From assembly GCF_027579695.1 (NCBI RefSeq), contig NC_083575.1, forward strand, positions 66,997,154 to 67,061,153: a DNA stretch of 64,000 nucleotides, read 5' to 3'. This document shows positions 1 through 11,080 of the stretch, in pieces. The notes under the pieces were generated by a model. It saw only the letters and a program-made list of their open reading frames with translations, was not told where the DNA came from and ran no database searches. A program made the position numbers and the translations under genes. The first letter of the stretch is position 1, and each line of letters begins with the position of its first letter. The stretch is from Neoarius graeffei (taxonomy: Eukaryota > Chordata > Actinopteri > Siluriformes > Ariidae).

Positions 1-510
1 CATCTGAACTCACATTAGGTCATGCAAAACACAAACACCAGGACTGGTTTGACAACAGCAATGAAGAGATTACCAGCCTCCTCAAGTCAAAGCAGGAAGC
101 TTTCATTAGATGGCTAAATGACAAGAACTCTACCGCAAAGCATGACCACCTGAAGCACCTCAGGAGTAAAGTCCAAATAGAACACAGATGAATGAAGGAC
201 AAATGGTGGGAGTCCAAGGCTGCAGAACTACAACAGTATGCAGATGAACACAACACAAGAAAGTTCTTTGCAGGTCTGAAGGCTGTGTATGGTCCCTCTT
301 CCAATGCTATGGCAACTGTCCGTTCAGCTGATGGCACCCTCCTCACAGAGAAAAGTGACATAAGCGCTGGAGACAACACTTCAGTCAGCCGCTCAATAGA
401 CCCTCCAATATTGACCAACACGTAATTCAGGATATGCCACAGCGTCCACTTATGGCATTCCTGGATGACCCTCCCAGTCTGGAGGAAACCGAGAAGGCCA
501 TCAAGCAGCT

Positions 511-798
511 TGTAGAACCAGAGCAGGTGGGTGGAGCACAGAAGCACAGCAGGCCAGAACTGACTTCTCAGAAACTCTTTTATTTTTAATGTGTGGCTTT
601 TCAGCTCATTCAGTCTCTCACACATGCATTTGGGTCAGGAGAGAGCTCCCTTTCTCTGCTCTCTCTCAGGGCGCAGTCACTGGGGAAGACACACAAACAC
701 AGGTTAACTCACATCAGGTGCAGTGATTCTGACACTTACCTTCCCTGACTCCGCCCTCCATTCACAGACTGACACTTGACCATGCCCCCGCTGCCACA
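511..798 (-). mobile_element. Solo-LTR-like insertion inside the LINE
   Basis: A 288-bp block begins TGT and ends ACA and is flanked by a perfect 5-bp repeat CAGCT (506-510 and 799-803). Removing it joins the LINE reading ...KAIKQL to QGGKAPGPDG. TG...CA ends with a 5-bp duplication are the hallmark of LTR retrotransposons. On the minus strand it holds an AATAAA-like polyA signal, suggesting minus orientation. No internal coding sequence remains, so a solo LTR fits best. Confidence 0.8.
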
Positions 799-905
799 CA
801 GCTCCAAGGAGGAAAAGCACCAGGGCCAGATGGCATACCACCCGAGGTTCTCAGGGAAGGAGGGGAAGCTGTCACAGCCAAGCTGACAGAACTGATGCAA
901 ATGTT

Positions 906-2495
906 TTGGGAATGGGGTCGGTACCACAGGACTTCAAAGATGCTAACATCATTCACCTTTATAAGCACAAAGGAGATAGAGCATCATGTGACAAAAATAG
1001 GGGCATCTCACTGCTGAGTGCTGCAGGGAAAGTCATGGCCCACATTGTCCTCAACCACATTACACAACACCTGCTGGATGACGTGGTGTCTGAAAGCCAG
1101 TGTAGCTTCACAAGAAACAGGGAAACCATCAACATGATATTCACACTTCGCCAAATCCAGGAAAAGTGCCATGAACAGAATCAGAACCTGTACATTATGT
1201 TTGTGGACTTAACAAAGGCGTTTGACGCAGTCAGTCGAAAGGGCCTGTGGTCTATCCTGTCTAAACTGGGCTGTCCCTCAAAGTTTGTCAACATCATCAG
1301 ATCTTTCCACGATGGCATGATGACCCGTGTTGTGGAAAAAGACATGATGTCTGACTCCTTCCCGGTCACAAACGGAGTAAAACAAGGATGTGTCTTGGCA
1401 CCCACTCTCTTTAGCCTCATGTTTGCCACCATGCTGTTCACAGCACTCTCTGCAACAGACGCAGGACTAACCATTCGCTATAGATGTGACGGTCGGTTCT
1501 TTGACCTACGGCGTCTCAAAGCGAAAACCAAAGTACTGGAGGCCCTAGTGAGAGACTTCCTCTTTGCAGATGACTGTGCCCTTGCTGCTCTCAGCGAGCC
1601 AGATCTGCAAGAACTCGCTAGCTGCCTGTCATCATCCTGTAAGGCTTTCGGACTGACAATCAGCCTGAAGAAAACAGAAGTAATGTTTCAGCCTGCACCA
1701 GGGCTGGTACTACCAGCCCCTCACATCGTGATTGAGGGAACAGAGCTCAACAACATAGAGAGCTTTACCTACCTGGCAAGTACACTGACCTCATCCTGCA
1801 GCATGGACAAAGAAGTGTCAAACAGGATTGCAAAGGCAGGCTCCTCCTTTGGTAGGCTCTGGTCACGGCTGTGGGGCGAACGTAGCATCACACTTCACAC
1901 AAAACTGGCAGTCTATAAGGCAGTCGTCATAACGGCCCTACTCTATGGCTGTGAAACATGGACACTGTACAAAAAACAGCTAAAAGCACTGGACCAGTTT
2001 CACCTCCGCTGCCTGCACAAGATCATTGGCATTTCATGGACAGACAGAGTTCCCAACACAGAAGTGCTCCGACGAGCAAACATGCCTGGCATCGAAGCAC
2101 TCATCACGAAAGCTCAATTAAGATGGGCTGGTCATGTGGTACGCATGGACGACACACGACTCCCAAAGACGGTGTTCTACTCTGAACTTGCTACTGGCAC
2201 AAGGAAGATCGGACGCCCTTTCAAGCACTTCAAGGACTCACTGAAGTTGTCCCTTGCTGCATGCGGTATCCCTCACCGTGAGTGGGAGCCCATCGCCACA
2301 GACAGATGTGCCTGGCGCCATGCTGTTCACCAAGGAGTAAACAACTTCAAGGAGAACAGACAAGATGACCTGGACCGCAAGCGGCAAGCCAGAAAGGAAA
2401 GAAGACCCGACCCCAGCACTACCGTCATATGCCCAGTATGTGGATTCACTTGTACTTCAGCTTTTGGGCTACGATCCCACTTAAGACACCATTGA
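906..2495 (+). CDS. LINE reverse transcriptase, RT and C-terminal part (529 codons open)
   Basis: The protein would copy LINE RNA into DNA at a nicked target. Visible motifs in order: RGISLLSAAGK (RT entry), FVDLTKAFDAV (first catalytic Asp region), NGVKQGCVLAPTLF, FADDCAL (catalytic FADD box), the thumb region with LLYGCETWT, RWAGHVVRM, and a C-terminal CPVCGF...HLRHH C2H2-like finger. The open frame starts at a non-ATG codon because a frame change near 917 cuts it off from the upstream coding sequence, so 906 is only where the frame opens. The RT core is undamaged, but the copy cannot work as a whole because of the breaks upstream. It is not a host gene. Confidence 0.85.
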   Translation: MGMGSVPQDFKDANIIHLYKHKGDRASCDKNRGISLLSAAGKVMAHIVLNHITQHLLDDVVSESQCSFTRNRETINMIFTLRQIQEKCHEQNQNLYIMFVDLTKAFDAVSRKGLWSILSKLGCPSKFVNIIRSFHDGMMTRVVEKDMMSDSFPVTNGVKQGCVLAPTLFSLMFATMLFTALSATDAGLTIRYRCDGRFFDLRRLKAKTKVLEALVRDFLFADDCALAALSEPDLQELASCLSSSCKAFGLTISLKKTEVMFQPAPGLVLPAPHIVIEGTELNNIESFTYLASTLTSSCSMDKEVSNRIAKAGSSFGRLWSRLWGERSITLHTKLAVYKAVVITALLYGCETWTLYKKQLKALDQFHLRCLHKIIGISWTDRVPNTEVLRRANMPGIEALITKAQLRWAGHVVRMDDTRLPKTVFYSELATGTRKIGRPFKHFKDSLKLSLAACGIPHREWEPIATDRCAWRHAVHQGVNNFKENRQDDLDRKRQARKERRPDPSTTVICPVCGFTCTSAFGLRSHLRHH

Positions 2496-2515
2496 TGTCA
2501 TCATCGCTCACGATG

Positions 2516-3144
2516 GACATTCAAAGAAAGACAAATAACCTGAAAGATATGTGGAACATGATTTTAAAAAAATAATGGTTTGGCCCATAATCTTAGCAGA
2601 AGTGTAATAAGTGGCTGAGAAAACCCATTTGGAAAACTGATTTTCAGCCTGGAAGCCTTGCCAGTCAGACAATCTACTCTACAGGTCACCATAGATCCTG
2701 GGGGTGGAGCTTCGTTGAACATGGGTGGGAATAATGGGATGGACTCAAGGAGTAAAAAAAAAAAACCCACAAAAAAACTCATTCAAATGTTGGACTGACC
2801 TACTTAACCATTCGTGACCTAATCTTGGGGGGGGGGGGGGGGGGGGGGGGGGGGAATTTTTACCTAATACACCATTGAGCATAGCAGTCATGCTAAGTTG
2901 TCTTTACATCTTTTCAATCAGATGATATACTTTTGCATTCTCTGATAAATTTGCTATTTCATAGCAGAAAGCAAGCAAACAACCTCTTATGCACATTAAG
3001 AATCAATATAGGTATAGGGCAAACTCTATGCATTCATTAAAAGGAGAATCGTATGCCATCCATGATGAATTTCTTTCATGTTGGGCCTCTGTATGATATG
3101 TCCAGTAGGTGGCAGAAACATTCTTTGTTAATGATGATACAAAA
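2516..3144. other. No gene seen; contains a 28-base G run
   Basis: Nothing coding is recognised. A tract of 28 consecutive G lies at 2827-2854; such a run is prone to slippage and to assembly error. A short A run is at 2754-2764. Confidence 0.6.
2827..2854. repeat. Poly-G tract (28 G)
   Basis: Uninterrupted G homopolymer, rare in vertebrate DNA. Its true length may differ because sequencers misread such tracts. Confidence 0.95.
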
Positions 3145-3194
3145 AACAAACAAACAAACAAACAATGACAAGGACCTGATCAAACAGGGCAGAA

Positions 3195-4208
3195 GATTAA
3201 GTTTCAAGTTTCAAAGTGTTTATTGTCATATGCACAGTAAGGAACATGTCCTCTTGCACAATGAAATTCTTAGTTTGCTGTTCACCATGAATGCCAATTA
3301 CAACAATAAATAGGTGGAAGAAATAATACAAAGTAAAGGCAATAGAGTGCACAATAAAAGCAAAACAAAAAAAACCCAGTACAGTACAAAATAAAGGTAA
3401 TGTAGTGCAGAATAGGCAGTATAATACAAAAAATAAGGCAATGATAGAACATAGCAGTGAAAAAGGGCAGTAATGTGCAAACATGTGCAAACAAATGTAA
3501 ACAGATGTACACAGTCAAGGACAGTTTGAGGTCTTCTCTCCTTCCTCATGTCCACTATCATCTCCTTCGTCTTGTCCGTGTTGAGGGTGAGGTTGTTGTC
3601 CTCGCACCATGACACCAGACTGGCCACCTCCCTCCTGTAGGCCGTTTTGTCTCCGCCAGTGATGCGTCCTATCACTGCGGTGTCGTCTGCGAACTTCAGG
3701 ATGATGTTGTCCTTGTGGGAGGCGACAAAGTCATGGGTGAACAGGGTGTAGAGGATGGGGCTGAGGACACATCCCTGTGGGGTGCCAATGTTTGTGATAA
3801 TGCTGGTTGAAATCCTATTACCAATCCTGACAGTCTGGGGCCTGCCAGTCAGGAAGTCGAGGAGCCAGTCACAGAGGGCGGGGTGCAAACCAAGTGTGGA
3901 CAGTTTATGGGTGAGTTTGTGGGGGATGACCATGTTGAAGGCAAAGCTGTAGTCAACAAAGAGTATTCTGATGTAGGAGTCTTTGTTTTCCAGGTGGGAG
4001 AGGGTATATTGGAGGGCAGCAGCGATGGCGTCTGAGGTGAACCTGTTGCGCCTGTAGGCATACTGCAGGGGGTCCAGGGGGTCCGGTATACTGCTCTGAA
4101 TGTGGGCCAGTACCACTCTCTCAAAGCACTTTGAGATGATTGGAGTGAGTGCTATCGGCCTGTAATCATTCAGGCAGGTGGGTGGGCTCTTGGGAAGAGG
4201 GACTGACT
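3195..4208 (-). mobile_element. L2/CR1-like LINE, 5'-truncated, minus strand
   Basis: The minus strand encodes an RT segment: LNDYRPIALTPIISKCFERV, LFVDYSFAFN (D region; usual form VDFSSAFN), GTPQGCVLSPILYTLFTHD, and LKFADDTAVIG (FADD box), ending near MRKERRPQ. The 3' untranslated part runs down to about 3195. The 5' end is cut at about 4208, leaving no endonuclease or early RT. AAAC microsatellites lie at both ends (3146-3163 and 4216-4271). Confidence 0.85.
3523..4208 (-). pseudogene. RT fragment of an L2/CR1-like LINE
   Basis: About 228 codons of RT remain on the minus strand, from the fingers (YRPIALTP) through the FADD catalytic box to SWCEDNNLTLNTDKTKEM, the usual thumb entry. The frame is open across this stretch and runs on without meaning into the 3' untranslated region. 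The N-terminus is missing through 5' truncation, so it is a dead fragment. Confidence 0.8.
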
Positions 4209-4215
4209 GACTACC

Positions 4216-4271
4216 CTTACTAACAAGCAAACAAACAAACAAACAAACAAACAAACAAACAAACAAACAAA
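4216..4271. repeat. (AAAC)n microsatellite
   Basis: About 14 copies of AAAC abut the 5' truncation point of the minus-strand LINE. A shorter run of the same unit lies at 3146-3163 beyond the LINE 3' end. Confidence 0.95.
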
Positions 4272-4300
4272 CTCTTTCAAAAGTTTGTCTAGTGTGTGTA

Positions 4301-5319
4301 CAGTGGATATAAAAGATCTACACACTCCTGTTAAACTGAAGGGGGCATCTTAAACTGTCTAACAGAGGTCTGGAGGTTTTGTGCCAAAGTAGATTGGTAA
4401 ATGGAACTATCCATGATCCCCTCTATCTTGACTAGAGACCCAGTCCCAGCTGAAGAGAAGCAACACCATAACATGATGCTGCCACCACCATGCTTCGCTG
4501 TGGGTATGGTGTCCTTTGGGTGATTAGCCGTTTTAGGGTGATTTAGGTGGGTTTGGATGTTTTGTTGTTGTTGTTGTTGTAAGAAATGGATTCTGTCTAG
4601 CCACGATACCCCGTAGTCCAGACATGTGAAGAAATGAAAGACTGTCGTCACATATATGGAGTGACCAGTCCAGGCAACATATTCCTGCAGCTCCTTTATG
4701 GTTGTGGTAGGTCTCCTGGCAGCCTTTCATAAATTTTGAATGAGCACCCTGTTCTTGGTAATGGTATTGTCATTCCCCATTTTCTCCTGTTGTTGATGAT
4801 GGTCTTCATGTGTGTTCCATGTTTTGGAAATTCTTTTATACCCCTTTCATTTTGGATACCTTTTGTCAGTGAGATCCTCAAGAAGCTTTGTAAGCTTTAC
4901 AGACCATGGCTTCATCAGTTGGATGAAGCCAAGAAGATGTCAATAAAATCCTACAGAAATAGCTGATCTTTATTTGAGGTGAATCAGAATCACTTCATTA
5001 ATGACAGCTGTATGATAATTACTTTTAAACAATAGTTTGAATGTGATTGGATTGAATGTGATTGGTTTGAATGTGAATGTGACTGGAGCACAGTCTGGAC
5101 CCCAGGATAAAAGCATGCCCGTGTTTATGCAACCAGGTTACGAAGGTTTTCCCCATAAAACATTTCTATTTGTTTTTCACTTGAAGTTTGTTGGTTGCTC
5201 TATCACATCAAATGTGGAAAAAGATCCAACGTGATTTATCTTGGTTTCATTTTTTTTACATTAGGAAAACCTGGAATTTTAACAGGTGTGGCTATTTTGT
5301 TGGCTATTTATATCCACTG
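4301..5319 (-). mobile_element. Tc1-like DNA transposon (family E), defective
   Basis: Ends are CAGTGGATATAAA... and ...TTATATCCACTG with TA on both sides (4299-4300, 5320-5321), so the borders are clear. The minus strand holds a decayed Tc1 transposase: a HTH-type piece near 4740-4880 (WGMTIPLPRTG) and a catalytic-domain piece near 4400-4510 (KHGGGSIMLWCCFSSAGTGSL). At 1019 bp it is shorter than a full Tc1 (about 1.6 kb) and has no intact frame. Confidence 0.85.
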
Positions 5320-5902
5320 TATCTATAACTGAGGAAAGGAGAACAAACATTCAAACAAACATTTCAAGAGATGGTATAAAGAGACAAACATATGTGGCAT
5401 TATAAAATGTAAAGGGAAGAGCAGTAGGGAGTGATTTATGGAAGAAAAGAAAATGGACAGACCTAAAGACAGACATGAAGAGATTCAGCAGAGGGGGTTT
5501 GAGAGGAGTAACACATCAGCAGATCAGCAGGTGGCAGTATGACATTATTCTTGCTTATCCATAGCTCTTTGGCAACACATCTTTTATAACTGCAAAAATG
5601 ACAATAAGATCTTTATAAGAAATGATTAAACCATTATATCTCACTGTATGTTTTATCTTCTGCAAAATATTTTATGATCGTGATTGCTTATAATATATGG
5701 ATATAGTCCCTCCAAAGTTAATTATTACCAGGACAATGTCAGAATTGTAGTACTATTAGACAGCTCTGTGATTTGAAGATATTGAGCCTTACACATTTGA
5801 CCTCAATAATATCAACACAGAAATGACTTCTCAGCTTTACCTTTTTTTAACCTTTATACAAAATTCTGGTGTACAACTTATGTTCAGTAGTATATTCAAA
5901 TA
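5320..5902. other. No gene or recognised repeat
   Basis: AT-rich sequence between two Tc1-like elements; no coding or repeat structure that I can support. Confidence 0.5.
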
Positions 5903-7507
5903 CAACCTCGATTCCAAAATAGTTGGGACAAAGTACAAATTGTAAATAAAAACGGAATGCAATGATGTGGAAGTTTCAAAATTCCATATTTTATTCAGAA
6001 TAGAACATAGATGACATATCAAATGTTTAAACTGAGAAAATGTATCATTTAAAGAGAAAAATTAGGTGATTTTAAATTTCATGACAACACCACATCTCAA
6101 AAAAGTTGGGACAAGGCCATGTTTACCACTGTGAGACATCCCCTTTTCTCTTTACAACAGTCTGTAAACGTCTGGGGACTGAGGAGACAAGCTGCTCAAG
6201 ATTAGGGATAGGAATGTTAACCCATTCTTGTCTAATGTAGGATTCTAGTTGCTCAACTGTCTTAGGCCTTTTTTGTCGTATCTTCCATTTTATGATGCGC
6301 CCAATGTTTTCTATGGGTGAAAGATCTGGACTGCAGGCTGGCCAGTTCAGTACCCGGACCCTTCTTCTACGCAGCCATGATGCTGTAATTGATGCAGTAT
6401 GTGGTTTGGCATTGTCATGTTGGAAAATGCAAGGTTTTCCCTGAAAGAGATGTCGTCTGGATGGGAGCATATGTTGCTCTAGAACCTGGATATACCTTTC
6501 AGCATTGATGGTGTCTTTCCAGATGTGTAAGCTGCCCATGCCACATGCACTAATGCAACCCCATACCATCAGAGATGCAGGCTTCTGAACTGAGCACTGA
6601 TAACAACTTGGGTCGTCCTTCTCCTCTTTAGTCCGAATGACACGGCGTCCCTGATTTCCATAAAGAACTTCAAATTTTGATTCGTCTGACCACAGAACAG
6701 TTTTCCACTTTGCCACAGTCCATTTTAAATGAGCCTTGGCCCAGAGAAGACGTCTGCGCTTCTGGATCGTGTTTAGATACGGCTTCTTCTTTGAACTATA
6801 GAGTTTTAGCTGGCAACGGTGGATGGCACGGTGAATTGTGTTCACAGATAATGTTCTCTGGAAATATTCCTGAGCCAATTTTGTGATTTCCAATACAGAA
6901 GCATGCCTGTATGTGATGCAGTGCCGTCTAAGGGCCCGAAGATCACGGGCACCCAGTATGGCTTTCCGGCCTTGACCCTTACGCACAGAGATTCTTCCAG
7001 ATTCTCTGAATCTTTTGATGATATTATGCACTGTAGATGATGATATGTTCAAACTCTTTGTAATTTTACACTGTCGAACTCCTTTCTGATATTGCTCCAC
7101 TATTTGTCCATGCAGAATTAGGGGGATTGGTGATCCTCTTCCCATCTTTACTTCTGAGAGCCGCTGCCACTCCAAGATGCTCTTTTTATACCCAGTCATG
7201 TTAATGACCTATTGCCAATTGACCTAATGAGTTGCAATTTGGTCCTCCAGCTGTTCCTTTTTTGTACCTTTAACTTTTCCAGCCTCTTATTGCCCCTGTC
7301 CCAACTTTTTTGAGATGTGTTGCTGTCATGAAATTTCAAATGAGCCAATATTTGGCATGAAATTTCAAAATGTCTCACTTTCGACATTTGATATGTTGTC
7401 TATGTTCTATTGTGAATACAATATCAGTTTTTGAGATTTGTAAATTATTGCATTCCATTTTTATTTACAATTTGTACTTTGTCCCAACTTTTTTGGAATC
7501 GGGGTTG
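5903..7507 (-). mobile_element. Tc1-like DNA transposon (family A), full length, copy 1
   Basis: The 1605-bp element has ends CAACCTCGATTCCAAAA and ...TTTTGGAATCGGGGTTG and is flanked by TA (5901-5902, 7508-7509). One long transposase frame runs on the minus strand. A second, equally long copy in + orientation is at 18435-20039, and an old relative at 22884-24880. Confidence 0.95.
6123..7199 (-). CDS. Tc1/mariner transposase, uninterrupted frame
   Basis: Enzyme that cuts out and reinserts its own element at TA sites in the nucleus. The frame encodes 358 aa; the first ATG is at 7199, but an internal Met at codon 19 (7145, MGRGSPIPL) gives 340 aa, the usual Tc1 length, and is the likelier start. 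N-terminal paired-like HTH ([11 protein letters not shown]...[12 protein letters not shown]), a GRKA/R linker, then the DDE domain: WSDES (first Asp), QHDNAKPH (second Asp), SPDLSPIEN (Glu). Exactly 34 residues lie between the second Asp and the Glu (DD34E). Oddity: the usual W after PIEN(I/V) is G here, which may impair function. No stop or frameshift is present. Confidence 0.9.
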   Translation of the reverse strand: MTGYKKSILEWQRLSEVKMGRGSPIPLILHGQIVEQYQKGVRQCKITKSLNISSSTVHNIIKRFRESGRISVRKGQGRKAILGARDLRALRRHCITYRHASVLEITKLAQEYFQRTLSVNTIHRAIHRCQLKLYSSKKKPYLNTIQKRRRLLWAKAHLKWTVAKWKTVLWSDESKFEVLYGNQGRRVIRTKEEKDDPSCYQCSVQKPASLMVWGCISACGMGSLHIWKDTINAERYIQVLEQHMLPSRRHLFQGKPCIFQHDNAKPHTASITASWLRRRRVRVLNWPACSPDLSPIENIGRIIKWKIRQKRPKTVEQLESYIRQEWVNIPIPNLEQLVSSVPRRLQTVVKRKGDVSQW

Positions 7508-7531
7508 TATATTTATTAGTATATTTAGAAC

Positions 7532-7869
7532 CCATCCATCCATCCATCCATTATCTGTAACCGCTTATCCTGTACAGGGTCACGGGCAAGCTGGAGCCTA
7601 TCCCAGCTGACTATGGGCGAGAGGCGGGATACACCCTGGACAAGTCCCCAGGTCATCGCAGGGCTGACACATAGACACAGACAACCATTCACACCCATAT
7701 TCACATCTACGGTCAGTTTAGAGCCACCAATTAGCCTAAACTGCATGTCTTTGGACTGTGGGGGAAACCGGAGCACCCGGAGGAAACCCACGCAGACACG
7801 GGGAGAACATGCAAACTCCACACAGAAAGGCCCTTGCCGGCCACTGGGCTCGAACCCAAGACCTTCTTG
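7532..7869 (-). repeat. DANA/V-SINE-type SINE, minus strand, head truncated
   Basis: Carries the conserved V-SINE core (minus strand GTTTGCATGTTCTCCCCGTG, GGTTTCCTCCGGGTGCTCCG) and a tail of CCATCCATCC units. The tRNA-like head is missing beyond the GGTTCGAGCCC box near 7850. Confidence 0.9.
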
Positions 7870-7948
7870 AATTTTGAAAGAGAAAGACATGTTGAACACC
7901 CGAACGGAATGTGTATGTATAATAATAATAATAATGGCTTTTTTCGTA

Positions 7949-8043
7949 GTATATCAGATATATTCCATTCATCTAGCATGATATTGACCTCATCTTCGAC
8001 TTGTTCAATATTATGCTAGCTGAATGGAATATATCTGATATAC
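7949..8043. repeat. Near-perfect 40-bp inverted repeat (hairpin)
   Basis: Arms of about 40 bp (GTATATCAGATATATTCCAT and its complement) differ at only two or three positions and enclose a loop of about 14 nt. It is probably a short palindromic repeat family, not a functional RNA. Confidence 0.85.
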
Positions 8044-8110
8044 CACTCAACACCAGCCAATACTATTTAAATATTTTGGGGAATAAAAACTGTTTCTACT
8101 GACCAGTACT

Positions 8111-8354
8111 CACTGTCAGAAACAGAGGAACAGTAGGAGTTCATTTCTGTACCCCAAGGTACAATCTACACTAATGTACCCCCTAGGGTCATGATTGGAC
8201 CTCATGGTAACTATGTGTACCTTATTAGGCCCAAAAAGCTACATATATGTTTCCAAGCAGTATATAAAGGGTAGAAATAAGTACCTTAGAGGGTACTGCT
8301 TCAGTGACAAGCTGTTGTACAAGGTACAATAATGTACTTCATTTTCTGAGAGTG
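8111..8354. mobile_element. Short inverted-repeat element (MITE-like)
   Basis: Ends CACTGTCAGAAA and TTTTCTGAGAGTG are near inverted copies, with further inward GGTACA...TGTACC complementarity. No coding sequence; no clear target-site duplication. Confidence 0.5.
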
Positions 8355-8687
8355 TTGGGACAGCGTAAGTGTTCTTGTGGGTTGTGGGTGTGGATTGTGG
8401 GTCTTGCCATCAATCTCAGGCTTTCTTTCCAAACCCCAACAAGACCAGACAAAGACTGTAACGGAAAAGCAGTCTCACCTCTGTTGCAGGTGCATTTTGC
8501 AGAGCCATTTTTAGTAAACACAGCCACATTGCCATTCACTGGATTAATGCATAAGAGATGCCTCTGTCAGTAAAATCTGAATCCTTCAGTTCTCTCTGGG
8601 CTTTTTTTTTTCACTTGTCCAATCAGATATTAATAGTATCTGAGCTTATTTACTTTCACCAACAAGACAAGACAACAAAAAGAACAA
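8355..8687. other. No gene or recognised repeat
   Basis: Unassigned sequence; the overlapping short open frames on both strands have no protein-like character. Confidence 0.5.
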
Positions 8688-8916
8688 GAAGCCTTTATTT
8701 ATCACACATACACAGACTTAAGCACAGTGAAATGTCTCCTCTGCATTTAACCCATCTGAAGCAGTGAACACACACATGCACACACAAGTGAGCAATGAGC
8801 ACACACACACACACACACACACATACCCAGAGCAGTAGGCAGCTATGCTACAGTGCCCGGGGAGCAGTTGGGGGTTAGGTGCCTTCAGCCCAACCTCAGG
8901 CCATGGCTGCCACATG
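8688..8916 (-). repeat. Composite fish repeat with (AC)n
   Basis: Contains a stretch ending AATGTCTCCTCTGCATTTAA, an AC run at 8800-8822, and GGGGAGCAGTTGGGGGTTAG. This arrangement is typical of a common fish interspersed repeat. It abuts the next SINE. Confidence 0.6.
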
Positions 8917-9093
8917 TTAACCTAACTGCATGTCTTTGGACTGTGGGGGAAACCAGAGCACCCGGAGGAAACCCACACAGACACGGGGAGAACATGCAAA
9001 CTCCACACAGAAAGGCCCTCGTCGGCCACTGGGCTCAAACCCAGAACCTTCTTGCTGTGAGGCAACAGTATTAACCACTACACTACCATGCCA
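8917..9093 (-). repeat. DANA/V-SINE-type SINE fragment, minus strand
   Basis: V-SINE core plus the tRNA-like head on the minus strand (TGGTAGTGTAGTGGTTAATA as A box region; GGGTTTGAGCCC as B box). The 3' half of the SINE is missing. Confidence 0.85.
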
Positions 9094-9242
9094 TTTCCTA
9101 ACTTTCAAAATGACATATAGAAGAAGTCATTGCTAATAAATGTTTAGCAAAAAAAAATCATTGAATCTTTTAAATTGAGCTCAGAAAGCATTATGCTTTG
9201 TTATCTATAACGGAATAGGAAGCATTTTATCATTTGTTTTAA

Positions 9243-9527
9243 TGTCACACCTGAACCTCATCTCCTGCCACCATTTAAACCCCAGCATCCCTCCAGATCT
9301 CCACCTGTTCCAGAGATCGTGGTAGCACGCGTACTCAAGTGGACAAGTGTTGTGCTCTCACTGCAGTGACTCAGGTTTGATTCTCGCTCCACCCAAGTCA
9401 CTCATCCTTCCTCACTCCCCTTCTCCCATGCTGTAAATAAACATGCACTGTTGACTTTATTCTGTGGTTTGGGTTCTGCGTTTGGGTTCAACATTTACCA
9501 GTACCCCGGCAATGTCTTAACGTGACA
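9243..9527 (+). mobile_element. Possible solo LTR
   Basis: A 285-bp block begins TGTCACACC and ends AACGTGACA (TGT...ACA) and holds TGTAAATAAACATG as a possible polyA signal. Its 3' part resembles fish gypsy-type LTR ends. I see no matching 5-bp duplication, so the borders are tentative. Confidence 0.45.
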
Positions 9528-11075
9528 CCAAATACTCAAGAGTGCCAAATAACTTGCTTAGTATGCAGAATACACTCTTGGAAAATGTGGTTAAAGCTAT
9601 TAAATTGTGTAGGAAGCACAAAGAGTGAGGCAAGGTCACAACCTTAATTTGAAGTCTCATAGGCTCAGGTGAATTGTTTCTTGCGATACACATAGTCTTC
9701 CTTCCATGTGTCATGGGAATATCTGCTCACATGGAAATTAATTAGGTTATTCTATCTGTAGGAAGACAGATGTGGCACTTCTAAGAGATTCTGCCTTTCA
9801 GTAGAGAAACCAAATGGCCATAAATAGAAAAATATATTACTGACAGATACCATGAAATGGTGTAAGAGCCATGCAATTCTCTGAAGGACCCCATCAAAAG
9901 ATATGGGACAAAGAGGTGAGGCAGTTTCTCCAGGAAATGCACTTTTGTCCAGACAGACTTCATTAACTAATGGATTCAGCCTGCATTAATCAATTCACAA
10001 TTCCAGACAGCGCTCCTAGGGCTTAAACAATCCCTCCAGTCCGTTTCCCTCCCTCCTTCCTACTATTATTTTCCATATTGATTTATTTCCTCAGGGCAAA
10101 GACTTTATTTTCTTTCTTTTTAAACTTTGACACTGTCTGATGACACCAATTTATTAGAGCAGTGGGATATTAAAGACAAAATAAAGCTAATCTGGTTTAT
10201 GGTCGCATAGCATGAACAATGTCATTTGGCAATGACAGAGTGGTGTGGAAAGATACTCAGAGTTAAGAGCTGAACAAACATATTGCATTACCAAAATATT
10301 GTGTTTTTTTTTAACTTGCTTGTTCATTACTATTAAAGGCTAAATCACTGTAGAATAAATTGCAACTGAACATGAATTCTATCTAATTTGGAAATGGAGC
10401 AGTTGCTATTGAGTGGAAGGACGAATGTGAAAGGCTGCCACAAGGACACAAAAGAGACTCATGAGTCTTTAAAAAAATAAACATTACCTCTGAATATTAA
10501 TAGTTGCAGAGTTTAGTAATGTATTTTGTGCAATATCATACTTATTTCAAGAAAATAACCGTTAAAAATTTAAAAAATACATTTCCATCAATATAATTTT
10601 CCATTTTTTCCCCAAATTTCCATCAATAAGATTTTCCACTTTTTGTCATATTACAGAATACAGATTGATCAGGCATGTAGATCATGGCATTAAACATTGT
10701 GTATAAAAAAAATGTGTAATCCTACAGTGACATTGAATCATATATTATTCTGTTAGTTTAGTATTCTAGTACTGCTATTGGCAGAAATAAAGGCATAGAA
10801 ATCAAGGTTTATCAGGTATTCTTATAAAAATACTACATTTTAACTTTTTCTAAAATGGATACCCCCCTGTTGTATGTTTCTACATTGAATCTTCAAATAT
10901 TCTGCCACAGGAACAAACCAATTTGGGTGCAGCAATTAAGGTGGCGCCTTTCTATCTACGATTATCGGATTTTTCATTAAAAAATTATGGCACAATTTGT
11001 GATGCATATAAGGGTTTGGGTGTGTTTGGAGTGTCAAAAAATAACAAGGACTATAATTTATCCTAAAAGAAAATG

Positions 11076-11080
<5 letters not shown>
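9528..11080. other. No gene or recognised repeat
   Basis: About 1.5 kb of AT-rich, apparently single-copy DNA; no credible exon seen. Confidence 0.5.

Larger units (their letters stand above)
1..2515 (+). mobile_element. Non-LTR retrotransposon (LINE), 5' part outside the window, defective
   Basis: The + strand reads first as the linker between endonuclease and reverse transcriptase of a LINE (DWFDNSNEEI, then WWESKAAELQ), then as RT and C-terminal domain. It is broken by a TGA near 190, a frame change near 390, a 288-bp LTR-like insertion at 511-798 and another frame change near 917. Past the insert the frame resumes with GKAPGPDGIPPE, the usual RT entry motif. The order is normal, so this is one decayed copy. 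The endonuclease part lies before position 1. The clade is not certain; this is the LINE type whose proteins end in a C2H2-like finger. Confidence 0.9.

Noticed and set aside
736-968. Minus-strand ORFs over the LTR-like insert border
   Set aside because: They cross the insertion junction and the antisense of RT; not coding.
4216-4271. Regular short repeats considered as CRISPR-like
   Set aside because: Simple microsatellite in a vertebrate genome; no spacers.
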